Shown here piece after piece: positions 44,717 through 52,856 of a stretch of 64,000 nt of DNA. Both the position numbers and the translations under genes were made by a program. The notes below the pieces were generated by a model. The model searched no databases. It was not told the origin of the DNA and saw nothing but the letters and a program-made list of their open reading frames with translations. Source of the DNA: CAVYHJ01 sp963768165 [NCBI: uncultured bacterium] (GTDB taxonomy: Bacteria > UBP4 > UBA4092); contig CAVYHJ010000028.1 of NCBI GenBank assembly GCA_963768165.1, forward strand, positions 1 to 64,000. The letters run 5' to 3'. How positions within the stretch are numbered: position 1 is the stretch's first letter; each line of letters starts with the position of its first letter.

Positions 44717-45548
44717 TTTCTTTCTCCTCCTTGCAAGTCGGATTATACTTTTCTTCGTAATAATGTTTTCGTTTGACCCATTTAAAACCTTCATGCTTTG
44801 TTATTACCGCAATTTCAATGGCTCCCCCTACGGTATTGGGTCCGGGTCTAAATTTTGAAAATTTAACTACAAAATCTACTAGAAACTCAGCAAGATGAAT
44901 AGCATCTTGAATAGGCATGGAAGGTATAACAAAGGGAATGGCCAAATTATTTTGAGCTGTAAGCATAAAATTACTCCATTGTTCTTTTGTTATACCAAAA
45001 GCCTGCTGTAACATAGGCTGCAAAAAATTACTATAACCGAGACAAAGTCGTGTAAGTGGTTCGGCTTCTCCGTTCCAAGTCATACCAGTTTGCTCTTGTT
45101 GTCTTATTAATACTGGGCCCTCCAACTTTCCACGAATTATCTGAATCGTGAATTCTTCCGCATGCGGAGCATCCTTTGAATATCCTACTATCATAAATCC
45201 CAATATTGGTCTGTTTATCTCTGGAATTGGAGTAATGTTAAAAACCTTATTGTATAAATCATAAATGTATATGGAAAAGTCGTTTGCTATTTCCGCAAGC
45301 GTATCTTTTTTTTCAATATCTTTTAAGAGTTTCTCTCTATAGTCCTTGATAATAGTTTCTATTGAAGCATTGCCAATATTGCCTAATCCCCAAGTTATGC
45401 AACCAATCCGTTTATTTTTTACTAAATTAAATATTTTGTTGGCATTATCGTATACGTTAAGAACATTCGTTCCAGTAAAAACAGAGGAAGCACTATCACT
45501 AGCCAAAACAATTCCATCGTTTAACTTCATTGAAATAGCTATGGTCAT
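44706..45548 (-). CDS. Proteasome/HslV-like Ntn hydrolase
   Basis: From ATG 45548 (GGAG eight bases ahead) the protein begins MTIAISMKLNDGIVLASDSASS. Removal of Met would expose Thr as the N-terminal nucleophile, and the DGIVLASDS stretch matches the start of proteasome beta and HslV subunits. CITWGLGNIGNASIETII corresponds to the following strand-helix region. At 280 residues it is longer than HslV, with a Lys/Glu-rich C-terminal tail. No ATPase partner gene is adjacent. It heads a three-gene overlap cassette ending with a PemK-like toxin. It is probably a self-processed peptidase-like protein of unknown target. Confidence 0.72.
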   Translation of the reverse strand: MTIAISMKLNDGIVLASDSASSVFTGTNVLNVYDNANKIFNLVKNKRIGCITWGLGNIGNASIETIIKDYREKLLKDIEKKDTLAEIANDFSIYIYDLYNKVFNITPIPEINRPILGFMIVGYSKDAPHAEEFTIQIIRGKLEGPVLIRQQEQTGMTWNGEAEPLTRLCLGYSNFLQPMLQQAFGITKEQWSNFMLTAQNNLAIPFVIPSMPIQDAIHLAEFLVDFVVKFSKFRPGPNTVGGAIEIAVITKHEGFKWVKRKHYYEEKYNPTCKEEKENEQ

Positions 45549-45696
45549 GAATGATTCTCCTGAGACACAATATTTCTCAACCACCTAAAGACCCCCTTAA
45601 TTTATCATATACACCATAAAATTCCAAATATTCATATATTTAATATTTAATTTTCCAAATCACACGATTTAGCCCTTCGCCTCTTATTTCGTTTTC

Positions 45697-45725
45697 TTGA
45701 CAGGTATCCGATAAAAGTTTAAGAT
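45697..45725 (+). promoter_or_regulatory. Sigma-70-type promoter
   Basis: TTGACA, a 17-base spacer and TAAGAT lie 41 bases before the ATG at 45767. Confidence 0.5.
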
Positions 45726-45766
45726 AATTTTCCCAATCCTCCTGAGCGAGAAAGAAGGTGAGTACG

Positions 45767-46078
45767 ATGCGATTTCTGTTAAAAGTGAACATCCCTGTTG
45801 AAGCTGGGAACAAGGCGGCGAAAGCCGGAAAACTCGGGTCAACCATTCAGTCCATATTGGCGGAACTAAAACCTGAAGCCGCTTATTTCGCAGCCGACAA
45901 GGGGCAACGGACGGGTTTTCTTTTCTTTGATATGAAGGACGCCTCCCAAATCCCCGCGATTGCCGAACCGTGGTTTCTCGCGTTGAATGCGAGTATTGAA
46001 TGCCATCCGGTGATGGTACCGGAAGATTTAGCCAAGGCGAGCGGTGCCATTGAGGCGGCGGTCAAAAAGTACGGTTAA
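45767..46078 (+). CDS. Small conserved hypothetical protein (DUF3303/YciI-like size)
   Basis: 103 residues from ATG 45767, which follows AAGAAGGTGAG; the GTG three codons earlier is less likely because it overlaps that site. The sequence MRFLLKVNIPVEAGNKAAK then alternates strand and helix (AYFAADKGQRTGFLFFDMKDAS), like a ferredoxin-fold small protein. It is reminiscent of DUF3303-type proteins but not certain. It is a single-gene unit. Confidence 0.65.
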   Translation: MRFLLKVNIPVEAGNKAAKAGKLGSTIQSILAELKPEAAYFAADKGQRTGFLFFDMKDASQIPAIAEPWFLALNASIECHPVMVPEDLAKASGAIEAAVKKYG

Positions 46079-46090
46079 CAGCAGATATTT

Positions 46091-46118
46091 GTAGGGGCGT
46101 TGCATGCAACGCCCCTAC
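46091..46118. repeat. 28-bp perfect palindrome GTAGGGGCG...CGCCCCTAC
   Basis: The arms GTAGGGGCGTTGCA meet with no loop. GTAGGGGCG-type palindromes occur dispersed in many environmental genomes. It sits between convergent genes, so it may also serve as a terminator. Confidence 0.75.
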
Positions 46119-46146
46119 CTTCGTCATTTTAAATGCAAAATATTTT

Positions 46147-47367
46147 TTATTCCGGTTTGTGAATCGGAGGACTGGCATATAACATCCAATCCTCTACAGG
46201 CACAGAATCCGCATTATTGAGGACCCATACATCATTCAGAAGACCAAACGGAGTAAGCCCGCCAAAAATAGTCATTCGATTATTGGCGGCATCGTACACC
46301 GCTGAATGTCCCTCGCGCATCGTCGAATCACCGCTCCCAGTCGGAGAAAGTTTTTTCCAAGTGGGTGTTCCACCTAGTCCATTGGCATAACTCAATACCC
46401 ACACATCATTTAAAATAGTCGTATTATCACCATATCCCCCAAAGATCGTCATTAAATTATTGGTAGCATCGTAAACGGCCGTATGCTGGGATCGTGTTGT
46501 CGGCAGACCATATACAGGGTCAGGACTAGGATTAAGTTGTGTCCAAACAGGGGTTTCTCCCTGTCCATTGGCATTACTAAGCACCCAGACATCATTCAGC
46601 AAACCATTATTCCCCCCAAAAATAATCATCCGATTATTGGTGGTATCGTAGACCGCAGTATGCTGACATCGCGTTTCCGGAGGCCCCCCTGTGGGAGAGA
46701 GTTGTGTCCAAGCGGGGGTTCCCCCCAGTCCATTGGCATGGCTGAGCACCCACGTATCATTCAGCGAAGGACCCACCTGACTTATTGGGTTCCAATTATC
46801 ACCTCCAAAGATTATCATGAGGTTATTGGCTGAATCGTAGACGGCAGTATGCCCGTCTCGAGTCGTCGGGACACTCCCAGTCGGAGAGAGTTGTGTCCAA
46901 GCAGGAGTTCCTCCCACTCCATTAGCCGTACTGAGTACCCACACATCATTCAGATAATAATAACTAATTCCATGACTGCCTCCAAAGATGGTCATCCGAT
47001 TATTGGCAGAATCATAGACGGCGGTATGATCATATCGCGCTATCGTAGAGTTGCTCCCGGTGGGAGAGAGTTGTATCCAAGCGGGCGTTCCACCCAGACC
47101 ATTCGCGTGGCTGAGGACCCAGACATCATTAAAATAAGAAGTACCGGTAGAAATACCACCAAAGATAATCATCCGATTAGTAGTATCGTAAACGGCTGTA
47201 TGATACCATCGCGTTGTCGGGGTACTCCCTGTCGGAGAGAGTTGTGTCCAAGCAGGAGTTTGTGCCTGGGTAAAGTTGGTTAACGAGAGAAAAAAGATTG
47301 AAATGAGGATTAAAAAAGAGATTATTTCGCTTCGCTCGTAATGACAAGTTTGATATTTGGAAAACAT
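46147..47367 (-). CDS. Exported Kelch-type beta-propeller protein
   Basis: After a signal peptide (ILISIFFLSLTNFTQAQT) there are six Kelch-like repeats of 50-60 residues with pattern HTAVYDxxNNRMIIFGG ... LNDVWVLSxANGxGGTPAWTQLSPTG, which should form a six-bladed propeller. It ends VEDWMLYASPPIHKPE. It is a secreted or surface binding protein. The start ATG 47367 has a GGGGG site. The n-region of the signal peptide (TCHYERSEII) is encoded by an inserted palindromic repeat at 47318-47346. Confidence 0.8.
   Translation of the reverse strand: MFSKYQTCHYERSEIISFLILISIFFLSLTNFTQAQTPAWTQLSPTGSTPTTRWYHTAVYDTTNRMIIFGGISTGTSYFNDVWVLSHANGLGGTPAWIQLSPTGSNSTIARYDHTAVYDSANNRMTIFGGSHGISYYYLNDVWVLSTANGVGGTPAWTQLSPTGSVPTTRDGHTAVYDSANNLMIIFGGDNWNPISQVGPSLNDTWVLSHANGLGGTPAWTQLSPTGGPPETRCQHTAVYDTTNNRMIIFGGNNGLLNDVWVLSNANGQGETPVWTQLNPSPDPVYGLPTTRSQHTAVYDATNNLMTIFGGYGDNTTILNDVWVLSYANGLGGTPTWKKLSPTGSGDSTMREGHSAVYDAANNRMTIFGGLTPFGLLNDVWVLNNADSVPVEDWMLYASPPIHKPE
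47318..47346 (-). repeat. Dispersed repeat encoding CHYERSEII in a signal peptide
   Basis: The minus-strand sequence TGTCATTACGAGCGAAGCGA is a close relative of the widespread TGTCATTGCGAGCGAAGCGA repeat seen in many bacterial genomes. Here it is in frame within the first 20 codons of the Kelch protein. Confidence 0.75.
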
Positions 47368-47463
47368 TTTAATCCCCCTTTAGAATTTGTACTTTTCAAA
47401 CATGTCTGTAATATAACACAAAAATGTTTATTAGTCAATTAAAAGACTGGATTCCCAACGTGT

Positions 47464-48354
47464 TCAATGGGTATTAATAAATATTTCTTTGGATGACCAT
47501 TGTTGCGGGGTAGAACTTGGCAGGGAATTCAGAGTAAAATCATAACCCAATTGATCCCATTTTTGTCTACCGATATTGTGATAAGGCATTAATTCAACTT
47601 TTTGAATATTTTTATAATGGTGTTTGAGGGTGTGGATGGCTTGAAAGTGGTCATCCCGGTCATTAATCCCGGGGATAATGGGACATCTCAAGATAACAGG
47701 ACGGTTTTTCTCTCCCAAGAATTTTAGATTGTCCAATATGATATCCTTGGGAACACTGGTGAGTGACTTATGTTGTTCCGGATCGGTGATTTTATAGTCA
47801 AACAGGAATAAATCAACATATTTCATCAATAATTCCAGCCGGTTTTTATCCATGACACCGTTCGTGTCCATACAGACATGAAGATTCTGTTGTTTGGCTA
47901 ATTGCAACATTTCAACAAGGAAATCAAACTGCAACGAGGGTTCCCCACCGGAAAAGGTTACCCCGCCGGAACAATGTTCAAAATATTTTTTATCTTTCAT
48001 GACTTCGTTGATGATTTCATCGGCTGTCATGGATTGGCCTAAAAGTTTTAGGGCATTTCCCGGGCATTCTGCCGTACATTTTCCACAATGGGTACATTGA
48101 TTATGCTTCACATAATGAGTCTCGTTGATAAAACGATGAACCCCGGAGGTGCAGACCACTTCACAATTCCTGCACCCTGTACATTTATTGGCGTCATAGG
48201 AAAGTTGGATATCCTGGGTGAAAGATTCCGGGTTATGGCACCAAATACACCGCATCATACAACCTTTTAAAAATACGGTAGTTCGAATACCCGGACCATC
48301 GAAAAGGCTGAACCTTTGAATATCAAAGATGATTCCCTGCATCTGATTCCTCAA
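47464..48354 (-). CDS. Glycyl radical enzyme activating enzyme (radical SAM)
   Basis: The radical SAM cluster motif is in FLKGCMMRCIWCHNPE (CxxxCxxC, about residue 32). Two ferredoxin-type clusters are inserted (CTGCRNCEVVC and CTHCGKCTAEC), as in activases of the PflD/glycerol dehydratase branch but not of PFL itself. SGGEPSLQ and CMDTNGV follow. It installs the glycyl radical on the enzyme encoded immediately upstream, with which it overlaps by 4 bases. Confidence 0.94.
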   Translation of the reverse strand: MRNQMQGIIFDIQRFSLFDGPGIRTTVFLKGCMMRCIWCHNPESFTQDIQLSYDANKCTGCRNCEVVCTSGVHRFINETHYVKHNQCTHCGKCTAECPGNALKLLGQSMTADEIINEVMKDKKYFEHCSGGVTFSGGEPSLQFDFLVEMLQLAKQQNLHVCMDTNGVMDKNRLELLMKYVDLFLFDYKITDPEQHKSLTSVPKDIILDNLKFLGEKNRPVILRCPIIPGINDRDDHFQAIHTLKHHYKNIQKVELMPYHNIGRQKWDQLGYDFTLNSLPSSTPQQWSSKEIFINTH

Positions 48355-50597
48355 TTATCGTACGTAGTCCGCAGTAAAATCTCGTTTTGAACAATAGGAT
48401 TGAGTTCAACAAACCTTGCGCTAAATCCACCGATTCGGACCAGAAGATTTTGATATTTTTCCGGATGCAACATAGCCTGTTCCAAATCTTCTTTCCCCAC
48501 AGCGGTAATATTGGTTTGCACTCCATTATGTTCATAAAACGTCATCAAGAGAAGTTTAATTTTATCAAAAGAAGATTTAAACATTTCTTTGGTAAACCGG
48601 ATATTATGAATAACCCCGACATGCTCGGAGGGATCGATTTTGGACATGGAATTTAAAAGCGCGGTAATACCATTTTTATCCGCCCCGATGGAAGCCCCAT
48701 TTCCATTTGCCATAGGGTCTCCCTTTTTTCTACCACAGGGGGATGCCGCGCAATATTTACCCCATTCGGCGCTCATGCTGTTATTGACACTGACCATGAG
48801 ATATTTATGAAGTCCCACAACTTTGCCGGCTTCTATAGTTTTTTGAGCAATATGATGAAATACCTTTTGAGCCATCGTGTCGGCATAGTCGTCATCATTC
48901 CCATATTTGGGAGCATTGAACAACATTTTTCTTTGTTTTTCATACCCTTCAAAGTTGGCATCCAGCATATTCACCAATTCAGGAAAGGTGAATACTTTAT
49001 CATCATAAACACATTTTTTAATTGCCGTAAAACTATCCGCTGTACTCATAATCCCAAATATTTCTGAGGAAGCATTTAGATATCGTACCCCGCCGTCCAG
49101 CAATGCCTTCCCCCGGGAAATACAGTCATCCATCAAGAGGCTCATATGAAGGTAGGAAGCCTGTTCATTGGCAACTGTATAATTCAATCGTTTATGCCAG
49201 GCTAATTTTATTATTTCCGGTTCCAGTTGCTCACAATAGGCATTCCAGACATCTTCAAAAGTATGGAAATCTCTTGCCTCGCCCGTCTTGGACCCCAGTT
49301 GCATTTTGTAAACCGGATCATACCCGTTATGTAGAGCCAATTCGAGGGCTTTTAGTAAATTAATGCCATTGTTCGGGGTTCCTGTGCTTAATCCTTCCAG
49401 GACATATTCGCCACATCCAAATGGCAAATAGTGTTCCGCCTCTTCTCGGGATACTTCATAGGCCTTCATCACCGCTGGGATATTGGTCTCATCACTATAG
49501 ATAATTGGGAAGGTGCATCCTTCGGCATTGATTTCCAGTGCTTTCTTGAATAGTGCTTCGTTTATCCCATGGTAATACCTAAAAGTCAGCTGTGGAACGA
49601 CATCTTTCACCCTTCGGGATGTTTCCATAATCACCAAAGCCAACAGGTCGGCATTTTTTTCATTTCTCCGCCCTTTCCCTCCGATAATAATTCTGGAATC
49701 ATGGATTTTACCAATCCGAATCAAGTGCCGATAAAGGGATTCAAGATACAAGATGGCTTCTTCTTCGGTTAAAATTCCTTTCTCCAAATCCCATGCATAA
49801 AGGTCTCCCAGGTAAACATCCATCCGGCCATAATTCATTAAATCTGAGACTACTGCATATATCCAAAATAATTGCAGTCCTTCTTTAAAAGTGTGGGGTT
49901 TGTTGGTCTGAAGATGTTGAAGGATAGAAACCAATTCCTGAAGTTCCTTTTTTCTTTGAACGGCAGAGGGTTGATGAGTGCTGAGAGTGTCCAAAAGAGA
50001 AAGTGCTTGGATTTCATAATGCCTGCAAGCATCCGCGATGGTATCCAGTGCCAATTCCAGCCCTTCATAAAAATTTGTATCACCGGACTGGTTTTTATAA
50101 TGATGGATTTCATCTCTCATTCCCGGAATTCCTAGTCGGATGAATTTATCCATATCCACAGTCGTCCCTGCGATTCTGCCGTCACAGTTGGCAAACCCCG
50201 GTTGATGGAAATTGGATGGCATGCGGTATCCAAATTTATCCTGAAATCTTGAATTCAATCTTTCCAGAGTGGCTTCTGTTTTCCAGAACTCCATCATTTC
50301 TTTCACTTCATCAATGAATTGGGTTTCCACTTCTTTGGATACCAGGTTCAAAGCTTCCGCCACTTGTTGATGATGGAAATAGTAAGTATACAATCCACCA
50401 TATTGTGGGCTAAAACCGACAAATCCATGATTCATTCTCCCAGCGATTAAATCATCCTCTGCTATGGGTACCAGGATATGAGGGACCTGCAGTTTTAAAC
50501 AATGGGCTTCCCGGATGGCTTTATCAGATTGAGACCTATAGGTCTTGGTGAATTCTAGAGCATACTTTAGTTCATCGATTGCTTTTTGTTTATCCAT
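48351..50597 (-). CDS. Glycyl radical enzyme of unassigned specificity
   Basis: 748 residues with the PFL-like domain (about 20-600) and the C-terminal glycyl radical domain ending VRIGGFSARFVELNPIVQNEIL (radical Gly near residue 720). The active-site Cys is in LPFGCGEYVLEG (about residue 396), with the Glu two residues later kept. Dehydratases and choline lyase usually read GCVEP or GCVET at this point, so GCGEY points to another subclass whose substrate I cannot name. It forms an operon with its activase and is divergent from an AraC regulator. Confidence 0.9.
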   Translation of the reverse strand: MDKQKAIDELKYALEFTKTYRSQSDKAIREAHCLKLQVPHILVPIAEDDLIAGRMNHGFVGFSPQYGGLYTYYFHHQQVAEALNLVSKEVETQFIDEVKEMMEFWKTEATLERLNSRFQDKFGYRMPSNFHQPGFANCDGRIAGTTVDMDKFIRLGIPGMRDEIHHYKNQSGDTNFYEGLELALDTIADACRHYEIQALSLLDTLSTHQPSAVQRKKELQELVSILQHLQTNKPHTFKEGLQLFWIYAVVSDLMNYGRMDVYLGDLYAWDLEKGILTEEEAILYLESLYRHLIRIGKIHDSRIIIGGKGRRNEKNADLLALVIMETSRRVKDVVPQLTFRYYHGINEALFKKALEINAEGCTFPIIYSDETNIPAVMKAYEVSREEAEHYLPFGCGEYVLEGLSTGTPNNGINLLKALELALHNGYDPVYKMQLGSKTGEARDFHTFEDVWNAYCEQLEPEIIKLAWHKRLNYTVANEQASYLHMSLLMDDCISRGKALLDGGVRYLNASSEIFGIMSTADSFTAIKKCVYDDKVFTFPELVNMLDANFEGYEKQRKMLFNAPKYGNDDDYADTMAQKVFHHIAQKTIEAGKVVGLHKYLMVSVNNSMSAEWGKYCAASPCGRKKGDPMANGNGASIGADKNGITALLNSMSKIDPSEHVGVIHNIRFTKEMFKSSFDKIKLLLMTFYEHNGVQTNITAVGKEDLEQAMLHPEKYQNLLVRIGGFSARFVELNPIVQNEILLRTTYDN

Positions 50598-50778
50598 GAT
50601 GGTCTATCCTCAAAAATTGATTAATCGGAGACTTAATTCCAATCTTTCTCCGGTCTTGTTTGATTTCAAATATTTGGACATGCATAAATCTTATAATACT
50701 ATTATAATGATGGAAGATTGGCCTGTCTTGTCCTGTTTTGACATCATTTTTGTGCTATATTGATATATTCACCAAAAA

Positions 50779-51624
50779 ATGAAACCCATCAAATATAGCG
50801 AAGATATATTGGATATCGAGGCGGAGGCCAATTATCTCCATCAAAAAAGTGTCGGAGAGACAGCCCCCCTTCATACCCATGAATTTCATGAGATATTTCT
50901 GGTCATCAATGGCCGTGCCATCCATATCGTAAATAATTTCATTCAAAAGCTCGAACGCGGTTCCCTGGTTTGGATAAGACCATCAGATATCCATTGTTAT
51001 GATTTCTATAAAAGCTATGATTTTGAATTTGTCAATATCGCCTTTCCCAAAAAGTCTTATCAAGCCGTTCGGGCTTATTTTGATAATCATGCGGTTTTTG
51101 ACAAGATTAGTAAGACCCGAATTTCCCCCATTCTCCATATTAATGAATATGATACCCGGGATCTCGAAAACAAAATCAAGGGAATTGGTTTGTTATTAAA
51201 TGCGGGGGACAAGACCCGGGTCAAGTACTGTTTCAGAACTTTCTTGGTCGAACTCATTTTTAAATATTTCATATCTGAATACCGGCCTGTCCAGGAGGAA
51301 CAAAACGCCATCCCGGATTGGTTGAATGATGTATTAAGCGATATGCAGCATGTCAGTAATTTTTTGGTCGGATTGCCCAGAATGATTGAATTGGCACATT
51401 GTTCCCAGGAACACCTGGCACGGGTTTGTAAAAAGCATGTCGGGATAACCCCGACTGAAATTATTAATGAAAACCGCCTAAATTATGCGGCGTATCTTCT
51501 AAAAACCACTGATAAGAGTGTGAACGATATTTATTTGGATGCCGGATTTTCCAACTTAAGCCATTTCTATCACTTATTTAAAATGACTTTTAAATGTCCT
51601 CCCAATAAGTTTAGAAAACAATAA
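50779..51624 (+). CDS. AraC-family regulator divergent from the glycyl radical enzyme
   Basis: The N-terminal cupin (about residues 15-95, ETAPLHTHEFHEIFLVINGRAIHIV) binds an effector. The C-terminal AraC double HTH (about 180-280) ends DIYLDAGFSNLSHFYHLFKMTFKCPPNKFRKQ, the family signature. At 281 residues it is standard. It is divergent from the glycyl radical operon across 181 bases with AT-rich -10-like sequences, and so is the probable local regulator responding to the enzyme's substrate. Confidence 0.92.
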   Translation: MKPIKYSEDILDIEAEANYLHQKSVGETAPLHTHEFHEIFLVINGRAIHIVNNFIQKLERGSLVWIRPSDIHCYDFYKSYDFEFVNIAFPKKSYQAVRAYFDNHAVFDKISKTRISPILHINEYDTRDLENKIKGIGLLLNAGDKTRVKYCFRTFLVELIFKYFISEYRPVQEEQNAIPDWLNDVLSDMQHVSNFLVGLPRMIELAHCSQEHLARVCKKHVGITPTEIINENRLNYAAYLLKTTDKSVNDIYLDAGFSNLSHFYHLFKMTFKCPPNKFRKQ

Positions 51625-52114
51625 GAACCGGTTCGGGTACGGAGGGATACCTAAGAGGGTCAGACCCTCCTAGGTACTCCTCCACTTCATCCATCTTAAA
51701 AAGCCAAAATTACCGGCTCCTCTTTTAAAACCTTCATAAATCTCTCAAAATTGACGTATAAACAACAAACCCACCTAAAAGAACCTCAAATCTGGTCTCG
51801 AACCAAATCCTCACTTTTTTTCATTGGGAGATGGTACGGACTTGGTACGGTGATAACCTGAACTCAATTTTGAGTCATTTTAAGCCCCTTAAATCGCAAA
51901 TTTAACTATGCCAAATTGGCACACCATCTAATTCTCATTCTTAACCCAAAACCATGTCCTCAAGAAATCAAGGATCGAAACTTTAAACCATAAGTATTCA
52001 GAGGAAGATTCTTTTCAGATATAACATTAAGAATTATAAAATATCATGCTGTTGTATTAGATAAAAACATACTATTTGCTAAGGAAAAAGATAAGGTTTC
52101 GTAAACGGGATTGA
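51625..52114. other. Gene-free gap with imperfect palindrome
   Basis: No convincing coding frame in about 490 bases. 51641-51683 is an imperfect palindrome with GAGGGT/ACCCTC and TACCTA/TAGGTA arms around CAG, probably a dispersed repeat or terminator of the AraC gene. 51909-51921 holds the small palindrome TGCCAAATTGGCA. Nothing else is recognised. Confidence 0.5.
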
Positions 52115-52852
52115 TTAATATTGAGTCCAATGGGTTGTCTTATCCATCCAAGCGGTATCAATATATAACTGATCAATTTGTACTTCAGTAGTGGGAATGC
52201 TATATGCACCACTGGTTGGCACGGAATAGGAAATCTTTACTTGCGATATCCGATACCAATTCTGATGGGGTGGGGTGAAGCTCCATAAAAGATCCGACCA
52301 GGTGGAGTCATCTGCAACTCCGTACCTATTTAATCCTACTTGAGGAAAATATCCATTTAGTGCTGATGAACTGGCATCATAGGCTAAAGCCGTATAGACC
52401 TGACTACTCGCCGCATCGTAAAATTCCACCTGAAATCTACCTGCCATCTGACTGTTATAGGTTGTACTTCCGCGAAAATGAATACACATAAAAATCTGAT
52501 CCCAGTCATAAGAGGGTTGTGGTCCTGTGGTTGAAGTAGACATACTAACAGAAATCGGTCCGCACTCAATCGAAGCGGTACTTCCTGCAGTACATTGCAA
52601 CCCAACCCAACCCTGAGTAGTATAGGAATTTACCGTAGCTCCAGCGGTAGTAGTTGCAGTCCAACCGCTTGTCCCTCCATCAAATTGACCATTACTTGGT
52701 AACCGATAACTCTGATCAAATAAAACAAAATTTGGATAGTTTCCAATATAACATTCTTTATCTGGAGCATAGCCGGACTCAACTCTAGACACTAAAAAAA
52801 TCATGCTTAATAAAATTAAGAACACACCAAGCAAAATTTTAATTTTTCGCAT
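52115..52852 (-). CDS. Exported beta-sandwich protein, last gene of the surface operon
   Basis: A signal peptide (ILLGVFLILLSMIFLVSRVES) and a mature domain with the pattern YRLPSNGQFDGGTSGWT near its start and ISQVKISYSV ... TEVQIDQLYIDTAW near its end. The same start and end patterns occur in the proteins at 56220, 56976 and 57722, so these four share a carbohydrate-binding-like jelly-roll domain. Function is unknown. It follows the third propeller paralogue by 4 bases, with its ribosome site inside that gene's end. Confidence 0.65.
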   Translation of the reverse strand: MRKIKILLGVFLILLSMIFLVSRVESGYAPDKECYIGNYPNFVLFDQSYRLPSNGQFDGGTSGWTATTTAGATVNSYTTQGWVGLQCTAGSTASIECGPISVSMSTSTTGPQPSYDWDQIFMCIHFRGSTTYNSQMAGRFQVEFYDAASSQVYTALAYDASSSALNGYFPQVGLNRYGVADDSTWSDLLWSFTPPHQNWYRISQVKISYSVPTSGAYSIPTTEVQIDQLYIDTAWMDKTTHWTQY

Positions 52853-52856
52853 AGGA

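Noticed and set aside
45640-45846. 68-codon minus-strand frame
   Set aside because: It overlaps antisense the better supported 45767-46078 gene and its promoter.
51793-51816. T-arm-like sequence (TTCGAGA loop, five paired bases) on the minus strand
   Set aside because: No acceptor stem, anticodon arm or D-arm can be built around it; not a tRNA.
51897-51925. Sigma-54-like TTTGGCATAG ... TTTGCG on the minus strand
   Set aside because: The GG-GC spacing is 15 bases, too long for sigma-54, and no gene follows at a suitable distance.
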